From Cynocephalus volans (taxonomy: Eukaryota; Chordata; Mammalia; Dermoptera; Cynocephalidae): DNA of 64,000 bases. Every line of letters begins with the position of its first letter. The stretch's first letter is position 1. The stretch lies in NCBI RefSeq assembly GCF_027409185.1, contig NC_084469.1:80945918-81009917 (forward strand). The letters run 5' to 3'. Position numbers and translations under genes: made by a program. Below, piece after piece: positions 1 to 11,419 of the stretch. The notes under the pieces are model-generated. The model saw nothing but the letters and a program-made list of their open reading frames with translations. It made no database searches and was not told the DNA's origin.

Positions 1-660
1 GGACATGTTGAAGTTTTTCTTGAATTATTTTCCCAGTGCAGGCTACTCTCGGGTTCACTTGGCATCTTAACCTTTTTTTGTGATGACTGTGGTTGTACTT
101 GCTCCACAGTCAATCCACCGAGTTCTGCTAGCCGTGCTCTCTGGTTGCCAAAGGGAGCCTCTCTCGGGGTCCCTTGTGGGCGACTGACTGTATGATGTTT
201 GCATTCCCTGGAGCTGCTGGGCAAATGAATTGGCTTGAACTTGAACCCTTCTTCCATCTCCCGTGCTTGTTTGTGTATGGTAAACTTTCTGCAGATGTCT
301 GAAAAGTAAATGTTTGAATTGCACATCCTTATTTGATCAACCTTTTGTACTTGTCAGACTGGAGAGGGGCTGTCTGGTTGTCTTGCTGTGGCAGGAGAGG
401 CAGCAAAGGCACTCACCTCAGATGGCACCTTAGTGCCTCTTTGCCTCTTGACTGTTTCTTGACACTCTTCTGGTGAAGGCTGTCTTTTTAGGTAGAAATT
501 AATTTAATATGAGGTTTTTTTTTTCCCCCTAGTAGAACTCTGCATGGTCTCTCCTGAGAATCACAATGAAGGGCACCTTATGTCTTGGGGATTCTGTTGT
601 CTAAGATCATATACTTGAGTAGGGTAATAGTGACAGCTGTTTTATAAAAATAACTTTTTT
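1..660. other. Unrecognised single-copy DNA
   Basis: No repeat family or gene is recognised. The first 330 bases are less AT-rich than what follows and contain several CpGs. A minus-strand 85-codon open frame (67-324) has no domain I know, so no gene is called. The rest is T-rich intergenic sequence. Confidence 0.4.
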
Positions 661-699
661 TTTTAACTGTTAGAGGACTAATATACACTCAAGGCAGAA

Positions 700-1095
700 A
701 ACTTGAAAGATTCAGAAATGTCACAAATGAAAAAGACACAGTGTCACCCTGAGGTGGTTGCTGGTGCCTTTCTTCTGTTGCCTTCCACACTTTTCCTCCA
801 CGTATACATGGTTTTATTTTTTAAATGTAGCTTACTGTTTCTTTCACTCATCAGTAGAGCATAAACATCTCACCATGTCAATATTTATTCTGTTACCATT
901 GTAGATACTGGGTTTTACTTAATCAATCCGTCATTGAATATTTAGTTTGATTCCAGTGTGTTGTTTTGTAGTTATCCTGTGATAAGCATCTTTATTTGTG
1001 TATCTTTGCTGGTATCTCTTTTATAATTTCTTGAGGATACATTCTAAGAAATAGAATTATTTCATCAGAGAATGTGCACTTTTTTAAAAACCAAA
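700..1095 (-). mobile_element. Old LINE-1 3' fragment (tentative)
   Basis: The text resembles the antisense of an old mammalian L1 3' region: 'ttcactcatc', then a run about 'gtatctttgctggtatctct', then 'aggatacattctaagaaatag'. It is heavily diverged and has no open frame. Family assignment is by resemblance only. Confidence 0.4.
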
Positions 1096-1239
1096 ATAAG
1101 AATAGATTAACTTAATCAATGCCATTCATGCAAAAAATTAAAACTTAATCAACAGTCCTACCATCTGGAAGTAATATTAATAGCTAGGTCACTCTCCTCT
1201 AAATTTCTCTTTGCTTTACCGTGGATGGGATCATATTTC

Positions 1240-1490
1240 GTATGTTGGGAAGCAGGGGTTAAGGACATAACACTCTGAGTCACACTGTCTGGGTACTGGT
1301 CCCTGCTCCACCGCTTATCAGGTTTTACACCTTGGCAAGACACTGTAATGCTCTTGGCCTCAGTTTCAACATCTACAAAATGGGGACAATCAGAGTACCT
1401 ACCTCATCAAGTTGTTATAAGAAGGAAACGAATTACTGTATGTAAAGAGTTTAGAATAGCCCCTGACAACAAGTGCCACATAAGTATTCA
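1240..1490 (+). repeat. MIR SINE
   Basis: The MIR core order is readable on the + strand: a tRNA-like 'gtactggtccctgctccacc' part, then 'ggcctcagtttcaacatcta', 'aaaatggggacaat', 'tacctacctcatcaagttgt', and an end with 'cataagtattcactattatt'. Diverged, as expected of this ancient family. Confidence 0.85.
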
Positions 1491-1775
1491 CTATTATTTT
1501 ATATCTACTTTTTCACTTAAAAATTCACTCTTTGCATATCAGTGAATATGGGTTCAATTATTCTTTTTTAATGGCTATATAGTATTCTATTCTAAGAACG
1601 TGCTTTATTATTGTTATTATTTTAACCCAGTCTATTACCTCTTGGTAGTTATCTCTTTGTGATAAATTCCTAGAGCTAGAATTGATGGGCTCACTTTTAA
1701 TGGCCTTCAGATATACATACTTTCAAACTGTGTCTTCAGAAAGAGGAGTTACCACGCCTGTTTGAAAGTGCAACC
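1490..1775 (-). mobile_element. Old LINE-1 3' fragment (tentative)
   Basis: Contains the L1-antisense-like phrases 'tttttaatggctatatagta' and 'ataaattcctagagctagaa', typical of old L1 3' ends. It may be the continuation of the fragment at 700-1095, split by the MIR between them. Confidence 0.45.
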
Positions 1776-2037
1776 ACTGTTTTACTATGATTGTGCTTGA
1801 GAGTGTTGTGCTTTGGTGGGTGACTTCATTGTATCACCTGGGCAAAAATGGAATTGTGAAAACAATTGAGAACATAGACTTTATTGTTAAACTTGAATGT
1901 CTGATATTCCCCAAGCTATGTGAAGAACTGCCCCTGTTAGAGGCCAAATCACATGTCAGCAACCAGCAATTCCAACATGACCTCCTATTTCACCATCTCT
2001 GCCCCTCTTTTACAGGACATATGATACAGGGGCTTTT

Positions 2038-2184
2038 GAGAAGGGAAATCAGGCTGGCCGTTTAGCTCAGCTGGTTAGAACGTGGTGTTATAACACGAAC
2101 ATGGTGTTATAACATCAAGGTCAAAGGGTCAAATGTTCAGGTCCCCTTACCAGCCAGCTGCTAAAAAAAAAAGAGAAGGGAAAT
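2038..2184 (+). mobile_element. tRNA-Ile-derived SINE, copy 1, with target duplication
   Basis: A tRNA-Ile-like head (ggctggccgtttagctcagc, 2052-2071) leads into an A-rich tail. The element is bounded by a perfect 12-base target duplication, gagaagggaaat, at 2038-2049 and 2173-2184. The segment around the anticodon stem is duplicated in tandem (two 'tggtgttataaca' units), so this copy is longer than its relatives. Not a functional tRNA: the B-box region is degraded. Confidence 0.9.
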
Positions 2185-2214
2185 TATGTAAACGCGAAGA
2201 AGGAATTGTTTAGT

Positions 2215-2520
2215 TGAGTGTTTTTGTCTTAATTTCCCCCACCCTTTATGTTTTAATGTTTTAATTGGAAAAGTAATTCACGGAAAAATTTAGAATGAAA
2301 AGTAAATCTCCCTTGTCCCCAAGACCCTAGTCTTCCTTCCAGAGGCAACTACTGTTATCAGTGTTTGGTGTTCTTCCAGAAGTTCCACCCCTGTGCAGAC
2401 ATACAGCCGTGTCCTTGTTGGTTTTCCAGGAATGAAAATGTTCTAAAACACTGTTCTGTGTGCTGCTTTATTCACATAATGCCATAAAACAGCTTTCATT
2501 TTTCTTAACCTGACTGAAGA
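2215..2520 (-). mobile_element. Old LINE-1-like fragment (tentative)
   Basis: The stretch 'agaggcaactactgttatca' and its surroundings resemble the antisense of old L1 3' UTRs. A sister fragment lies at 16040-16275. No coding potential. Confidence 0.4.
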
Positions 2521-3290
2521 ATATTGGGCATTGGTGAATGAGCCTGTGACTCAATGATTGAACAGAATGCTTCTTGTAATTTGTGGGGGACAATTATTTT
2601 CTATCCAAACCTCTCTAAAGGGTCTCTCTAAAAGGTCCTACAGAAGTTAAATGAGGCAGTTATTTCCGCCCTTCTGCCCATCGCTTAAATGCAGGCCAAA
2701 CCCACCTCAGAACTTGGTGGAACATGGCATTTCAAAATAGAGTTTGGCAGCTTGACTGACTAGCTGAGGGTCCCTGAGGGGAGATAGTATCCCTTCCTGG
2801 CCCCAGTTTCCTCACTTTTAAAATGAAGAATGACATTACAGGATCTAAGGGGAGCCCCTGGAGGTCAGGCCTTTGTCTTGTTCCCCACTGTGTCCCGCAG
2901 TCCTAGAACAGCAGCCAGGAATACATGCACTCCTGCAGCTCTGTCCCCTCCTTCTGCTTCCTCGTCTCCACCATATGCAGAGTCTGGCAGCGAGGAGACC
3001 AGGGCATGCCGGGAAAGTGGTTCCTGACCGCATGGAGTTCACAGATGCTGACAGATGAGCAGGAAGAGACGGGGCATCGGCCAGAAGGGAGGAGCAGGAG
3101 GGGCTTCTCAGAGTCCTGTTCTGTTCTTCCCCAGCAGCCTGCTGCTGGTTTACGAGTCCGCCGCCATTGTTAAATGGCCATTTCATTGCCAGGAGAGTAC
3201 CCATGCTGGGCATTCTCTCTCTGCAGTGACAGACCTCAGTATAAAACTCTCCTTGGAGACAATGACAGCTACTAGTTATATGTATAAAGT
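2520..3290. other. Mostly unrecognised intergenic DNA
   Basis: A short MIR-like phrase occurs near 2790-2840 (cagtttcctcacttttaaaa) and a weak L2-like one near 2850-2960. Overlapping open frames at 2830-3300 run on both strands in ordinary composition and match no protein I know. Confidence 0.4.
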
Positions 3291-3435
3291 GTATTAGGTG
3301 CTTATTATTATTTCATTGGATCCTCACAGTTACCCTCTGGAGTGGGTACATGTTATGATATCAGACAGGTTAGGTCACTTGGGCAAGTTCAGGTAGCTAA
3401 CAAAGCAGATCCAAGCCTTGAACCCAGGTCTGCAT
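3290..3435 (-). repeat. MIR SINE, antisense
   Basis: Antisense MIR order is visible: 'ggtgcttattattatttcat', 'ggatcctcacagttaccctc', 'gggcaagttcaggtagctaa', 'ccttgaacccaggtctgc'. Confidence 0.85.
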
Positions 3436-3439
3436 GATG

Positions 3440-3615
3440 GCAGCCCCACTGTTGAACGCTGGTGCCATAAGCAAGGGGACTTTGAGGGGGTGGGTTCACA
3501 TCTTACTCTGGCTTTATCAGTAAGCTATACCGTATGGCCATGGGCAAATCCCTTCTCCTCTGGGCCTCAGTTTTTCCATTTGAAAATGAGAAAGTATTTA
3601 TATCATCTCTAAAAC
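3440..3615 (+). repeat. MIR SINE
   Basis: Sense MIR order: 'ttcacatcttactctggctt', 'gggcaaatcccttctcctct', 'gggcctcagtttttccattt'. It lies directly after an antisense MIR, so the two form an ancient inverted pair. Confidence 0.8.
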
Positions 3616-5420
3616 TTTGAGAGCTCTGCGTGTTAGAGTTCTGGGACATCTGAGCTACTTTGATGTCAGGAGACATATGGCATATTCAAAGGATTTTGAC
3701 AGAAGAGAGTCTAATGAACGGACTAGTTACAAAAGCATGGAACTCAACAAAGGATAGTGAGGCACTTAGGGACTAGGAACAGCGCAAAGCTGGTACCACC
3801 ACTGGACCTGGAGGGATGAGGAGAGGGAATGGAGTTGGTGGGGCTCAGCGAGCCCTGGAGCAGTGGCCTTCGGTAGAGGGGGACAGCCCCTGTCCCTCCC
3901 ATCCAGCCCCCATATGTCTGCTCTTACATTGCATCACCCAGGAATGGCAGCCAGGCAGTGTGGTCACTCCCAGGGCCCCAAGCAGGCAGAGTAAGCAGCA
4001 CAGGGATTTTGTTGGGCTTGTGGTCTGTTCTGTGAGGGAGGGGTTTGGTCATACAGTCCAACAGCACCTGCTGAAGGGCATATGGCAATAAGAATCCTCC
4101 TGCTGCCTGCCACGGGACTGACCCACGTCCAGGCTTTTCTTTTCAAAACAGGCAGAAGAGCAGGCAGGCTCAGCCCTCCTCTCATTCATGTGGGTTGTTC
4201 AGGTGTTTCCGAATGACATTTCAACCTTTCCCAGCATCCTTGCCTTCGTGATGAATTTGGCTGAGTACTACTGCCTCTAGAATTTCCCTAGAAATAAATG
4301 TCCTTGCTCATCAAGAATTTATTTTAGGCTCTTGATTCTAGAGAGAAAAAGATTCTGGGCCACTCTGAAAAACTGAGCAAGAGGAGTTAGTAGAGGAAGA
4401 GAAATAACCATTTTGGAGACCGCAATTAGTGATTGTCTGCACAGCGTGACTTGGTAAGTGGTTTCTCGGGGCTGTCACTTCCCGGTTCCCACCCTGCCTG
4501 CCGGCCTGCCTACCTTTTGGGTCTTCCTTATTCTACGCATGATCCAGGCATGGCTTCAGGATCCATCTGGAAGTGCCTCCAGGGCTGTCTGGTCCCTCCT
4601 CACCCAGCCCCACTTGTCTGCCCTACACTGCATCAGCTACAGTGCTGGGCAGTTAGAAATGACTTAGCGGGGACCTAGCAGGGACTTAGACTTAAAGGGC
4701 TTAGCAGGGACTTCTCTCTCTGCTCTGTAAGGAAGGATTGACTATCACAGACTTCCTGGAAAACAGTCTCTCAGTACAGAGCAGGAGTTTTAAGTCATGC
4801 CACCTCAATCCACAATTCCCACTTTTGGGTTTGTCTTTTAAGGAAACGAAGGATTTGAACTGTGGCCAAAAATATGATTGACACATCTATCATAGGAATT
4901 GAGGGTCAGAAGCCCAACTCAAAATGAAAGAATCGTGGGAATCTGTTAGCTCATGTGTCAAAAAAAAAAAAAAAAAGACTAAATAGTATCCGGCCTTAGG
5001 CACAGCTAGATCCAGGGGCCTGTGAGCTGCTGTTTGCTCTCCTTTTGGTTGCAAGGTGCCTACTAGTAGCTCTACGCTTTCCTCTGAACCCAGGGAGTCC
5101 AGTAGATAGGAGAAGGTGGCCTGTCTTCATAAGGGTTTCACACTCATCTTAGAAGCAGAGCTCTCATCGAGCCATGTGCTCATCGCTGACCCAGTCGCTG
5201 TGGCCAGAGGAATGGAATAGCTTGATTGGTCAGGCCTCAGTGGCACACCCTCTCCTGGAGCTGGGGAATAAGGCCATCCCCATGTAGACCACACAGTGAG
5301 GCAGGAGGGGCTCCCAGAGGGCACTGGGGGTGCGCTTGCTGAAAGAGGGGTGAATGCTGGACTGGCAAAGACTGCTGAGGCCCATGACTCCTCACTGTAC
5401 CACGTGAGAAAGCAGAAGCC
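3615..5420. other. Unrecognised intergenic DNA
   Basis: No gene or clear repeat is seen. There is an A18 run near 4960-4977 and a small tandem repeat near 4663-4711. Open frames of 60-90 codons on both strands look like chance. Confidence 0.4.
4663..4711. repeat. Three-copy 12-base tandem-like repeat
   Basis: Units cttagcggggac (4663-4674), cctagcagggac (4674-4685) and cttagcagggac (4700-4711). The third unit is separated from the second by a short spacer. Confidence 0.6.
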
Positions 5421-5424
5421 GGAG

Positions 5425-5780
5425 AAACAGCTGGCTCTGGAAGAATGGTTTCAATTGTGGCTTATTCCTAAGATGGAATATTATGCAGCCAATAAAACAT
5501 AGATTAGAATTAAATTTATGGAGAGAATCTAATAATAGGATTTATGCCAGAAAGTGTTGAAAAAAATAGGTTACAAAGTACATATGCAGTATGGTTTCAA
5601 CTGCATAAACTATATTTATGCTTTGAAAAATACTGAAAGAAAATATACAGAAATGTTCTTAGTAATTATGGCGATATGAGTGAATTTGTTCTGTAATCAT
5701 TTTCTTTTCTTTTACATTTTAAAGTACCCGTTATATGCATACCTAAGAAACAAACAGTAATTTTGAAAATCCAAGCTGCA
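5425..5780 (+). mobile_element. Old LINE-1 3'-region fragment (tentative)
   Basis: AT-rich sequence beginning with the L1-like phrase 'atggaatattatgcagccaa' and continuing through 'gtatggtttcaactgcataa'. It reads in the sense direction of old L1 3' UTRs. No long open frame. Confidence 0.5.
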
Positions 5781-5819
5781 AAATGTCTTCAACTTGACCA
5801 GCATGTGGCTATGCTGTAG

Positions 5820-5885
5820 CCAGGTGGGGACTGGGGGCGGGGGGTGGGGACTGGTGGGGGGTGGCAAAGAGGGGAGGGGAAGGAG
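5820..5885 (+). repeat. G-rich imperfect tandem
   Basis: Two 'gtggggactgg' units are embedded in runs of three to six G. The segment offers many G-runs close together, so it could fold as a G-quadruplex on the + strand. Confidence 0.6.
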
Positions 5886-6590
5886 GCAGCTCTGCCAAGT
5901 TCACAATTTTAAACCTTGAAGAAAGCTGGAAACAGGTCTTGGCCCAGTTGGAGGCAAACTGTGGGAGGTGTGGCTGGGGGTGGGGGAAGCTCTTGGTTCC
6001 CTTGACAGACTGAGGCTTGACTCATAAAACCTTGCGCATTTGTTTGTTCATTCATTCAGTAGATGAGAGCCCTGTGTGTCTGAAGATGTGGAAGGAAACA
6101 AGGTATCCTCCTGTCCCCCGGAAGTTCACCGTCTGGCCTGAGGATGCACATGGACACAGATGGCTACCTCTTGGCTCACCACGTATCATGGGCCCGACTG
6201 GTGTGCAGTCATTGGCAGAGGAGCCCTTGGGAAGAAGCCCGGACATCATGAGGATGCAGCAGCTAATGAGGGAGGGACAGTGGGGCCTCCCCACATGAGC
6301 TGAGGATATGACCACACTCGGCACAAGAGGGAGTGATGGGCCGTAGGCCAGGGCTCTGCCTCCCAGGCTCTGAGCGAGGCGCTGTGGTCACCAGGTTCCG
6401 GACAGAAACTGAGTGCCTGGTGGGTAGCCAGAGAGTGTGGATTGGAGATGTGGGGGAGCCCAAGGGAAGAGCTGAAGGGGGCGCATGGGCCTGGGGAGGC
6501 AGCTCCAGGAGGGTGGGCAGAGGGGAGGGCAGGGAGTCAGCAGACAGCAGAGAGGAGCACTCATGCTCAGCGGCTCAGCTTCCCCAATGC
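5885..6590. other. Unrecognised intergenic DNA
   Basis: Moderate-GC sequence. Open frames up to 93 codons overlap on both strands, match nothing I know, and show no splice architecture that I can support. Confidence 0.4.
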
Positions 6591-6745
6591 AGCAAACAGG
6601 CCAAGCTCTGAGACCTGGGGCAAGCTACAGTTTTCTCATCTGGAGAAGGGGAGTTCATCCTACTCTCTCTCGGGAGTGTCATGGGGGTCAGGGCTAATGC
6701 ACTGAAGCACCTGGGCTGAAGCCAGGTAGGCAGTAGGTACATAGT
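6590..6745 (+). repeat. MIR SINE (diverged)
   Basis: MIR-like order: 'gagacctggggcaagctaca', 'gttttctcatctggagaagg', and an end with 'ggtaggcagtaggtacatag'. Confidence 0.65.
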
Positions 6746-6789
6746 TCATAGAAGAGCAGGAGACTACCTGTGACCCACTCACCTGGTAC

Positions 6790-7270
6790 CTTGGTCTCAG
6801 CCATACCAGAAGGTAGATGTGTGTGGCAGATTTTATTTTCTAAGGAGAGCCATGACTACCTCCCGTCCTTCATGTTCTCCTGTACAGTGACCTGGCCACT
6901 CTGCAGGGCATCCAAGGGTAGGTCATATGCTTTCACCAGCTCCCCTCTCTCCTCCCACTCCCCTTCCTCCCTCTCTGGGGATGCTCACCCACAGGACCCA
7001 GCCGCCATGCAAGGAAGCCCAGGCCACACGAGGAGGCCATGTGTAGAGGTGTGGGCTGACAGCCCCTACTGAGATCCCTTTGTGAGGGAGGGAACCTTTG
7101 AGATGACTCCAGCCCTAGTCGCCATCTGACCTCAACTGTGTATGAGACCCTGAGTGAGAACTGCCTAGCTGAGCCCAGCCAAGCTCCAGAACTGTGACAA
7201 GCGATAAAAATGATAGTTGTTGCTTTAAGCCACTAAATTTTGAGTAATTTTTATGCTACCATAGATAACC
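6790..7270 (+). mobile_element. Ancient LTR-like repeat (MLT1-type, tentative)
   Basis: The 3' part carries the MaLR-style ending 'gctttaagccactaaatttt' followed by 'ctaccatagataaccagat'. The body ('cctcaactgtgtatgagacc') resembles old MaLR LTRs. No 5' boundary or target duplication is clear. Confidence 0.5.
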
Positions 7271-7279
7271 AGATCAATC

Positions 7280-9425
7280 AGTTTTTCTTTTTTTAACATA
7301 CTTTTTTTTTTTTACAGCAGTTTTAGGTTCACAGAAAATTGAGAGGAAGGTACAGAGAGTTCCTATATACCCCCTTGTGCCCCCACACATGCGTGACCTC
7401 CCCCACTGTCAACCCTTCCCACCAGAGTGGTACATTTGCTATAGTTGATGAGCCTGTATTGACATGTCATTATCTCTCGGAGCCACAGTTTATGTTAGGG
7501 TTTACTCTTGGTGGTGCACATTCTATGGGTTTGGATGAATGTATCATGCATGCATCCACCACTGTAGTATCATACAGAGTATTTTTACTGCCCTAAAAAT
7601 CCTCAGTGCTCCACCAGTTTATCCCTCCCTCCCTCCAAGCCCTGGCAACCCACTGATCCTTTTGCTGTCTCCATAATTTTGCCTTTTCCAGAATGTTATA
7701 TAGTTGGAATCATACGGTATGTATATATCTTTTCAGATTGGCTTCTGTCCCTTAGTACTATGAATTCCAAGTTCCTCCACACCTTTTCATGGCTTGACAC
7801 CTCATTTCTTTTTAGTGATGAATAATATTCCATTTTCTGGATGTACCACTGTTTATTTATCCATTCACCCATGGACAGGCCTCTTGGCTGCTCCCAAGTT
7901 TTGGCAGCTATGCATAAAGCTGCTATAAACATCCTTGTGCAGGTTTTTGTGTAGACATATAAATTTTCGACTCCTTTGGATAAATATCAAGTAGTTCGAT
8001 TGCTGGGTCATATGGTTAGAGTATGTTTAGTCTTGTAAGTAACTGCCAAACTGTCTTCCAAAGTGGCTGGACCATTTTGCATTCCCTCCAGCAGAGAGGG
8101 AGAGTTTCCGTCATTCTACATCCTTCCTGGTATTTGGGTGTTGTCACTGTTCTGGATTTTGGCCATTCTAATAGGTGTGTAGTGCTGTCTTAGTATGTTG
8201 AACCTCTTTTCATCTGTTTATTTGCCATCTGTATGAGGGTACTTCAAAAAGTTCATGGAAAAATGGAATTAAAAGATAATACAAATGTTTCCATGAACTT
8301 TTTGAAAACCCCATACTCATGTTCTTTGGTGTGGTGTCTGTTTAGGTCTTTTGCCCATTTTTTAATCAGGTTCTTTGTTTTCTTATTGTTGATCTTTAAG
8401 AGGTCTTTGTCTATTTTGGATAATAGCTCTTTATCACATATGTGTTTGGCAAATATTTTCTCCCAGTCTGCAGCTTATCTTCTCGTTCTCTTGACAATGT
8501 CTTTTGCAGAGCAAAAGCATTAAATTTTAATGAAGTCCAGCTTATTAATTATTTCTTTCATGGATCATGCCTTTGGTGTTGCATTTAAAAAGTCATCACC
8601 AAACCCAACATCCCCCAGATTTTCTCCTATGTTATCTTCTAAGAGTTTTATAGTTTTGTGTTTTATGTTTAGGTCTATGATCCATATGGAGGTAATTCTT
8701 GAGAAGGGCGTAAAGTCTGTGTTCATTTTTTTGCATGCAGATGCCCAGTCATTCCAGTATCATTTGTTGAAGAGACTATATTTACTCCATTGTATTGCTT
8801 TTGCCCCTTTATCGAAGATCAATTGACTATATTTATGTGGACCTATTTCTGAGCTCTGTTCTATTGCATTGATCTATTTGTCTGTTCTTTCCCTAACACC
8901 ACACTGTCTTCATTACTGCAGCTTTACCATATGACTTAAAGTCAGGTAGTGTCAGCCCTCCAACTTTGTTTTTCTCCTTCAATATTAAGTTGGCTATTCT
9001 AGGTCTTTTACCTTTGCATATAAACTTCAGAGTCAGTGTGTGTCCATATCCACAAAATAACTTGCTGGTTGGGATTGTTGAAGCTGGGAAGAACTGACAT
9101 CTTGACAATACTGAGGCTTCATATCCATGAACGTGGAATATTGCCCCCTTTATTTAGTTTTTCTTTGATTTATTTCATCAGAAATTTTAGTTTTCCTTAT
9201 ATAAATTTTGTACACACACATTTATACCTAAGTATTTCATTCTTTTGGTTACTATTGTAAATGGTGTTGTGCTTTTAATTTCACACTTGTTCATGACTGG
9301 TATATAGGAAAGCATGGTTTTTGTATATTAACCTTGTATCCTGCTACCTTGCTATAATTGCTTATTAATTCCAGGAATTTTATTTTCAATTATTTTGGAT
9401 TATTTTCTACAGACAATCAAAACAA
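7280..9425 (-). mobile_element. 5'-truncated LINE-1, antisense
   Basis: T-rich tracts at 7280-7314 are the antisense poly(A). Then follow the antisense 3' UTR ('gcagttttaggttcacagaa') and, from about 8890, the antisense of ORF2. The minus frame at 8893-9108 reads [16 protein letters not shown], a familiar L1 ORF2 C-terminal stretch. Frames are broken throughout and the element stops inside ORF2 near 9425, so it is dead. A MITE is inserted in its 3' UTR at 8232-8315. Confidence 0.92.
8232..8315. mobile_element. Palindromic MITE, mariner-like, inserted in L1
   Basis: Inverted ends of about 30 bases: left begins tgagggtacttcaaaaagtt, and the right end is its near complement. It sits at a TA duplicated on both sides, as for Tc1/mariner elements. 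Removing it restores the L1 phrase 'gccatctgta' joined to 'ctcatgttctttggt'. About 80 bases, non-coding. I cannot name the family with certainty. Confidence 0.85.
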
Positions 9426-9429
9426 TTAG

Positions 9430-11240
9430 TTTTTAAAAAAAATTATACCCTATTTCTTTGCTTCTAACATCTCATCCACCTAATGTAAGATTTTATTGGA
9501 AGTGGGGAGGGGCTGAGAGGAGAGAAAAAAAACCATCGCCCCACAAAAGGTACAGAATAATGGTAAAACACATCCTAATTCAAGATACCTCCAAGTGTCT
9601 CATGAGAAAATATGTACTTTTTCCTACAAGTAGAGTATACCTGAACTACATCTTCCAGTAGAAGACACAGCCATGTTGGGGCTTCATGGACCCAGGTTGC
9701 CAGGGGCGGGGCACTGGGGGCTAAGACCCAGGCTATCCAGGGAGCTGTGAGCGTGTGGGCAGCCCCAGATCTGTGCGAGGCAAAAGCCTCACGTTTTTAG
9801 ACTGGAGACTGAGCAGTGGCAGCCCTTTTCTACTGGGGGGCCTTTTCTAAGCAGACAGTGCCAGAGGCTTCAGTCCACGGGCTGCCAAACTGGTACAAGC
9901 CCCCCCCCCCTTTTTTCTGTGTTTGGTAGAAAATAGCAACTTCCAGGCATGAAAGAACCAAACCAAACCAAACAAAAACCTGAAGATAACAAAAACACCA
10001 CTTGTTGCAATAGACATCTGTTGTTTTTGCCTGTAGGATCTTCTGTTCCCAGCCCTTTGATATCCTTTGGAGAACCACCCCTTCCTAGCTCTCAGCCCAA
10101 GGGACTGACTTCTGAAGCCCAGGGCTCCAGAGGTGGCCATGGGATTTGAGCTTGGCCAATTAGCATATCCCATCGGCTTGGCCTTGGTGACTGATTGAGC
10201 AATGGGCCTGTGACTCCAGCTGGTCTGTTGAGAGCCCTCCTCAGGACGTTTGCTGAAACTTACGAGGAACCAGGCATGCACACCCTTTCTGGTGGGATTC
10301 CCACACTGTTTGGATGTCATTCTAGAGCTGGTATTGAAAGGGGGACATCCTTGGGGTGGGAGTGGGGAGCCTGCCTGAGAGTGAAGCCCCACAGAGGAGA
10401 GTACAGGCAAGAAGTGGGTTCCCCATATAAGTGTCTGAGGCCCTGGGTCCTATGGTGTTGGAAGGGAGCCACACGCTGGCATTTCAGTTACGTGAGCCAA
10501 TAAATCCCCTTTTATACTTAATCCAGTTTGAGTGGGTGTTTGTCACTTAAGAGTGAAAGAGCTCAGACCCACATCCTCTAAGAATTGTGCAGAGGGCTGT
10601 ATGCAGCTGACTTCATTCTGGAAAGACAAACTCCTGACTGTCTCAGAAAAGAAGCTGTGTCTGTGTCTTTCTTTCCTTCCCTGAATCTTCCTAACTCCCC
10701 AACACACACCCCTGGGCTGACCTGTAAACCCTTTTTGAGCACCACTACCCCCTGCAGCCCTGCCTTGTATTAGTGCCGAGCAGCACCTACCTGGTTTGCA
10801 GCTGCTTGTGTGTCCATCTGTCTGTCTGTCGCCTCCAGGAGGATGTGAGTCCCGGGTGAGCTGGAGTCCAGTCTGGCCCTGACACCCTGCCTGACACTTG
10901 CTAGGGCCTCAGTGAACTGAATGGAAAAAGGAAAGCAGCCCAACAGGAGACTGGATCACCCAGAAAGCTGGATACAAGCAGACTTGGGACGAGGAAAGAG
11001 CACTAGACCTGGAACCCAAAAATAAAGGAGGGCGTGGCGGAGCTGCTGCTGTCCAGCGATTTTCCTGGGCACATCCTGGCCTCCTTGATCTCCAGTTGCT
11101 TCACCACGGTGGAAGGATCATGAATCTGGCTCTAGCTGTGTCATCAGCGAAAACATGCTGCACTCCAAGCCAGTGTGTGGGGCTCTGAGAGAGGCCCCTG
11201 GGCACCGGACACTCATCTGTGCCACGTACTAAACATGTGC
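9430..11240. other. Intergenic DNA, possible old LTR remnants
   Basis: Includes a C11T6 run (9900-9916) and a CAAAC-rich run (9958-9975). The longest frame, minus 9847-10410, has 187 codons but no recognisable domain and runs across low-complexity sequence. No gene is supported. Confidence 0.45.
10190..10545 (+). mobile_element. Possible ancient LTR remnant
   Basis: The end 'gccaataaatccccttttat' followed by 'cagtttgagtgggtgtttgt' resembles the 3' end of old mammalian LTRs, with an AATAAA-like signal. The assignment is weak. Confidence 0.35.
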
Positions 11241-11415
11241 CATCCCATCTAATCCTCTCTACTATTGAATCAGGGAGGCTGCAGTATTATGCCTGTTTTA
11301 CACATGAGGAAACTGAGGCACAGTGAGGTTAAGTCACTTGCCCAATGCCACACAGCTGGTCATTGGAGAAGGCTGCACTTGAGCCCAGATCTGCTGACCC
11401 CAGAGCCCTTGGTCT
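11240..11415 (-). repeat. MIR SINE, antisense
   Basis: Well-preserved antisense MIR core: 'cacatgaggaaactgaggca', 'cagtgaggttaagtcacttg', 'cccaatgccacacagctggt', 'ttgagcccagatctgctgac'. Confidence 0.92.
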
Positions 11416-11419
11416 TAGC

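Noticed and set aside
8893..9108. Coding gene on the minus strand
   Set aside because: It is a broken piece of LINE-1 ORF2.
9847..10410. 187-codon minus-strand open frame
   Set aside because: No known domain. It crosses low-complexity C and CAAAC runs and possible LTR remnants, and nothing points to a transcript.
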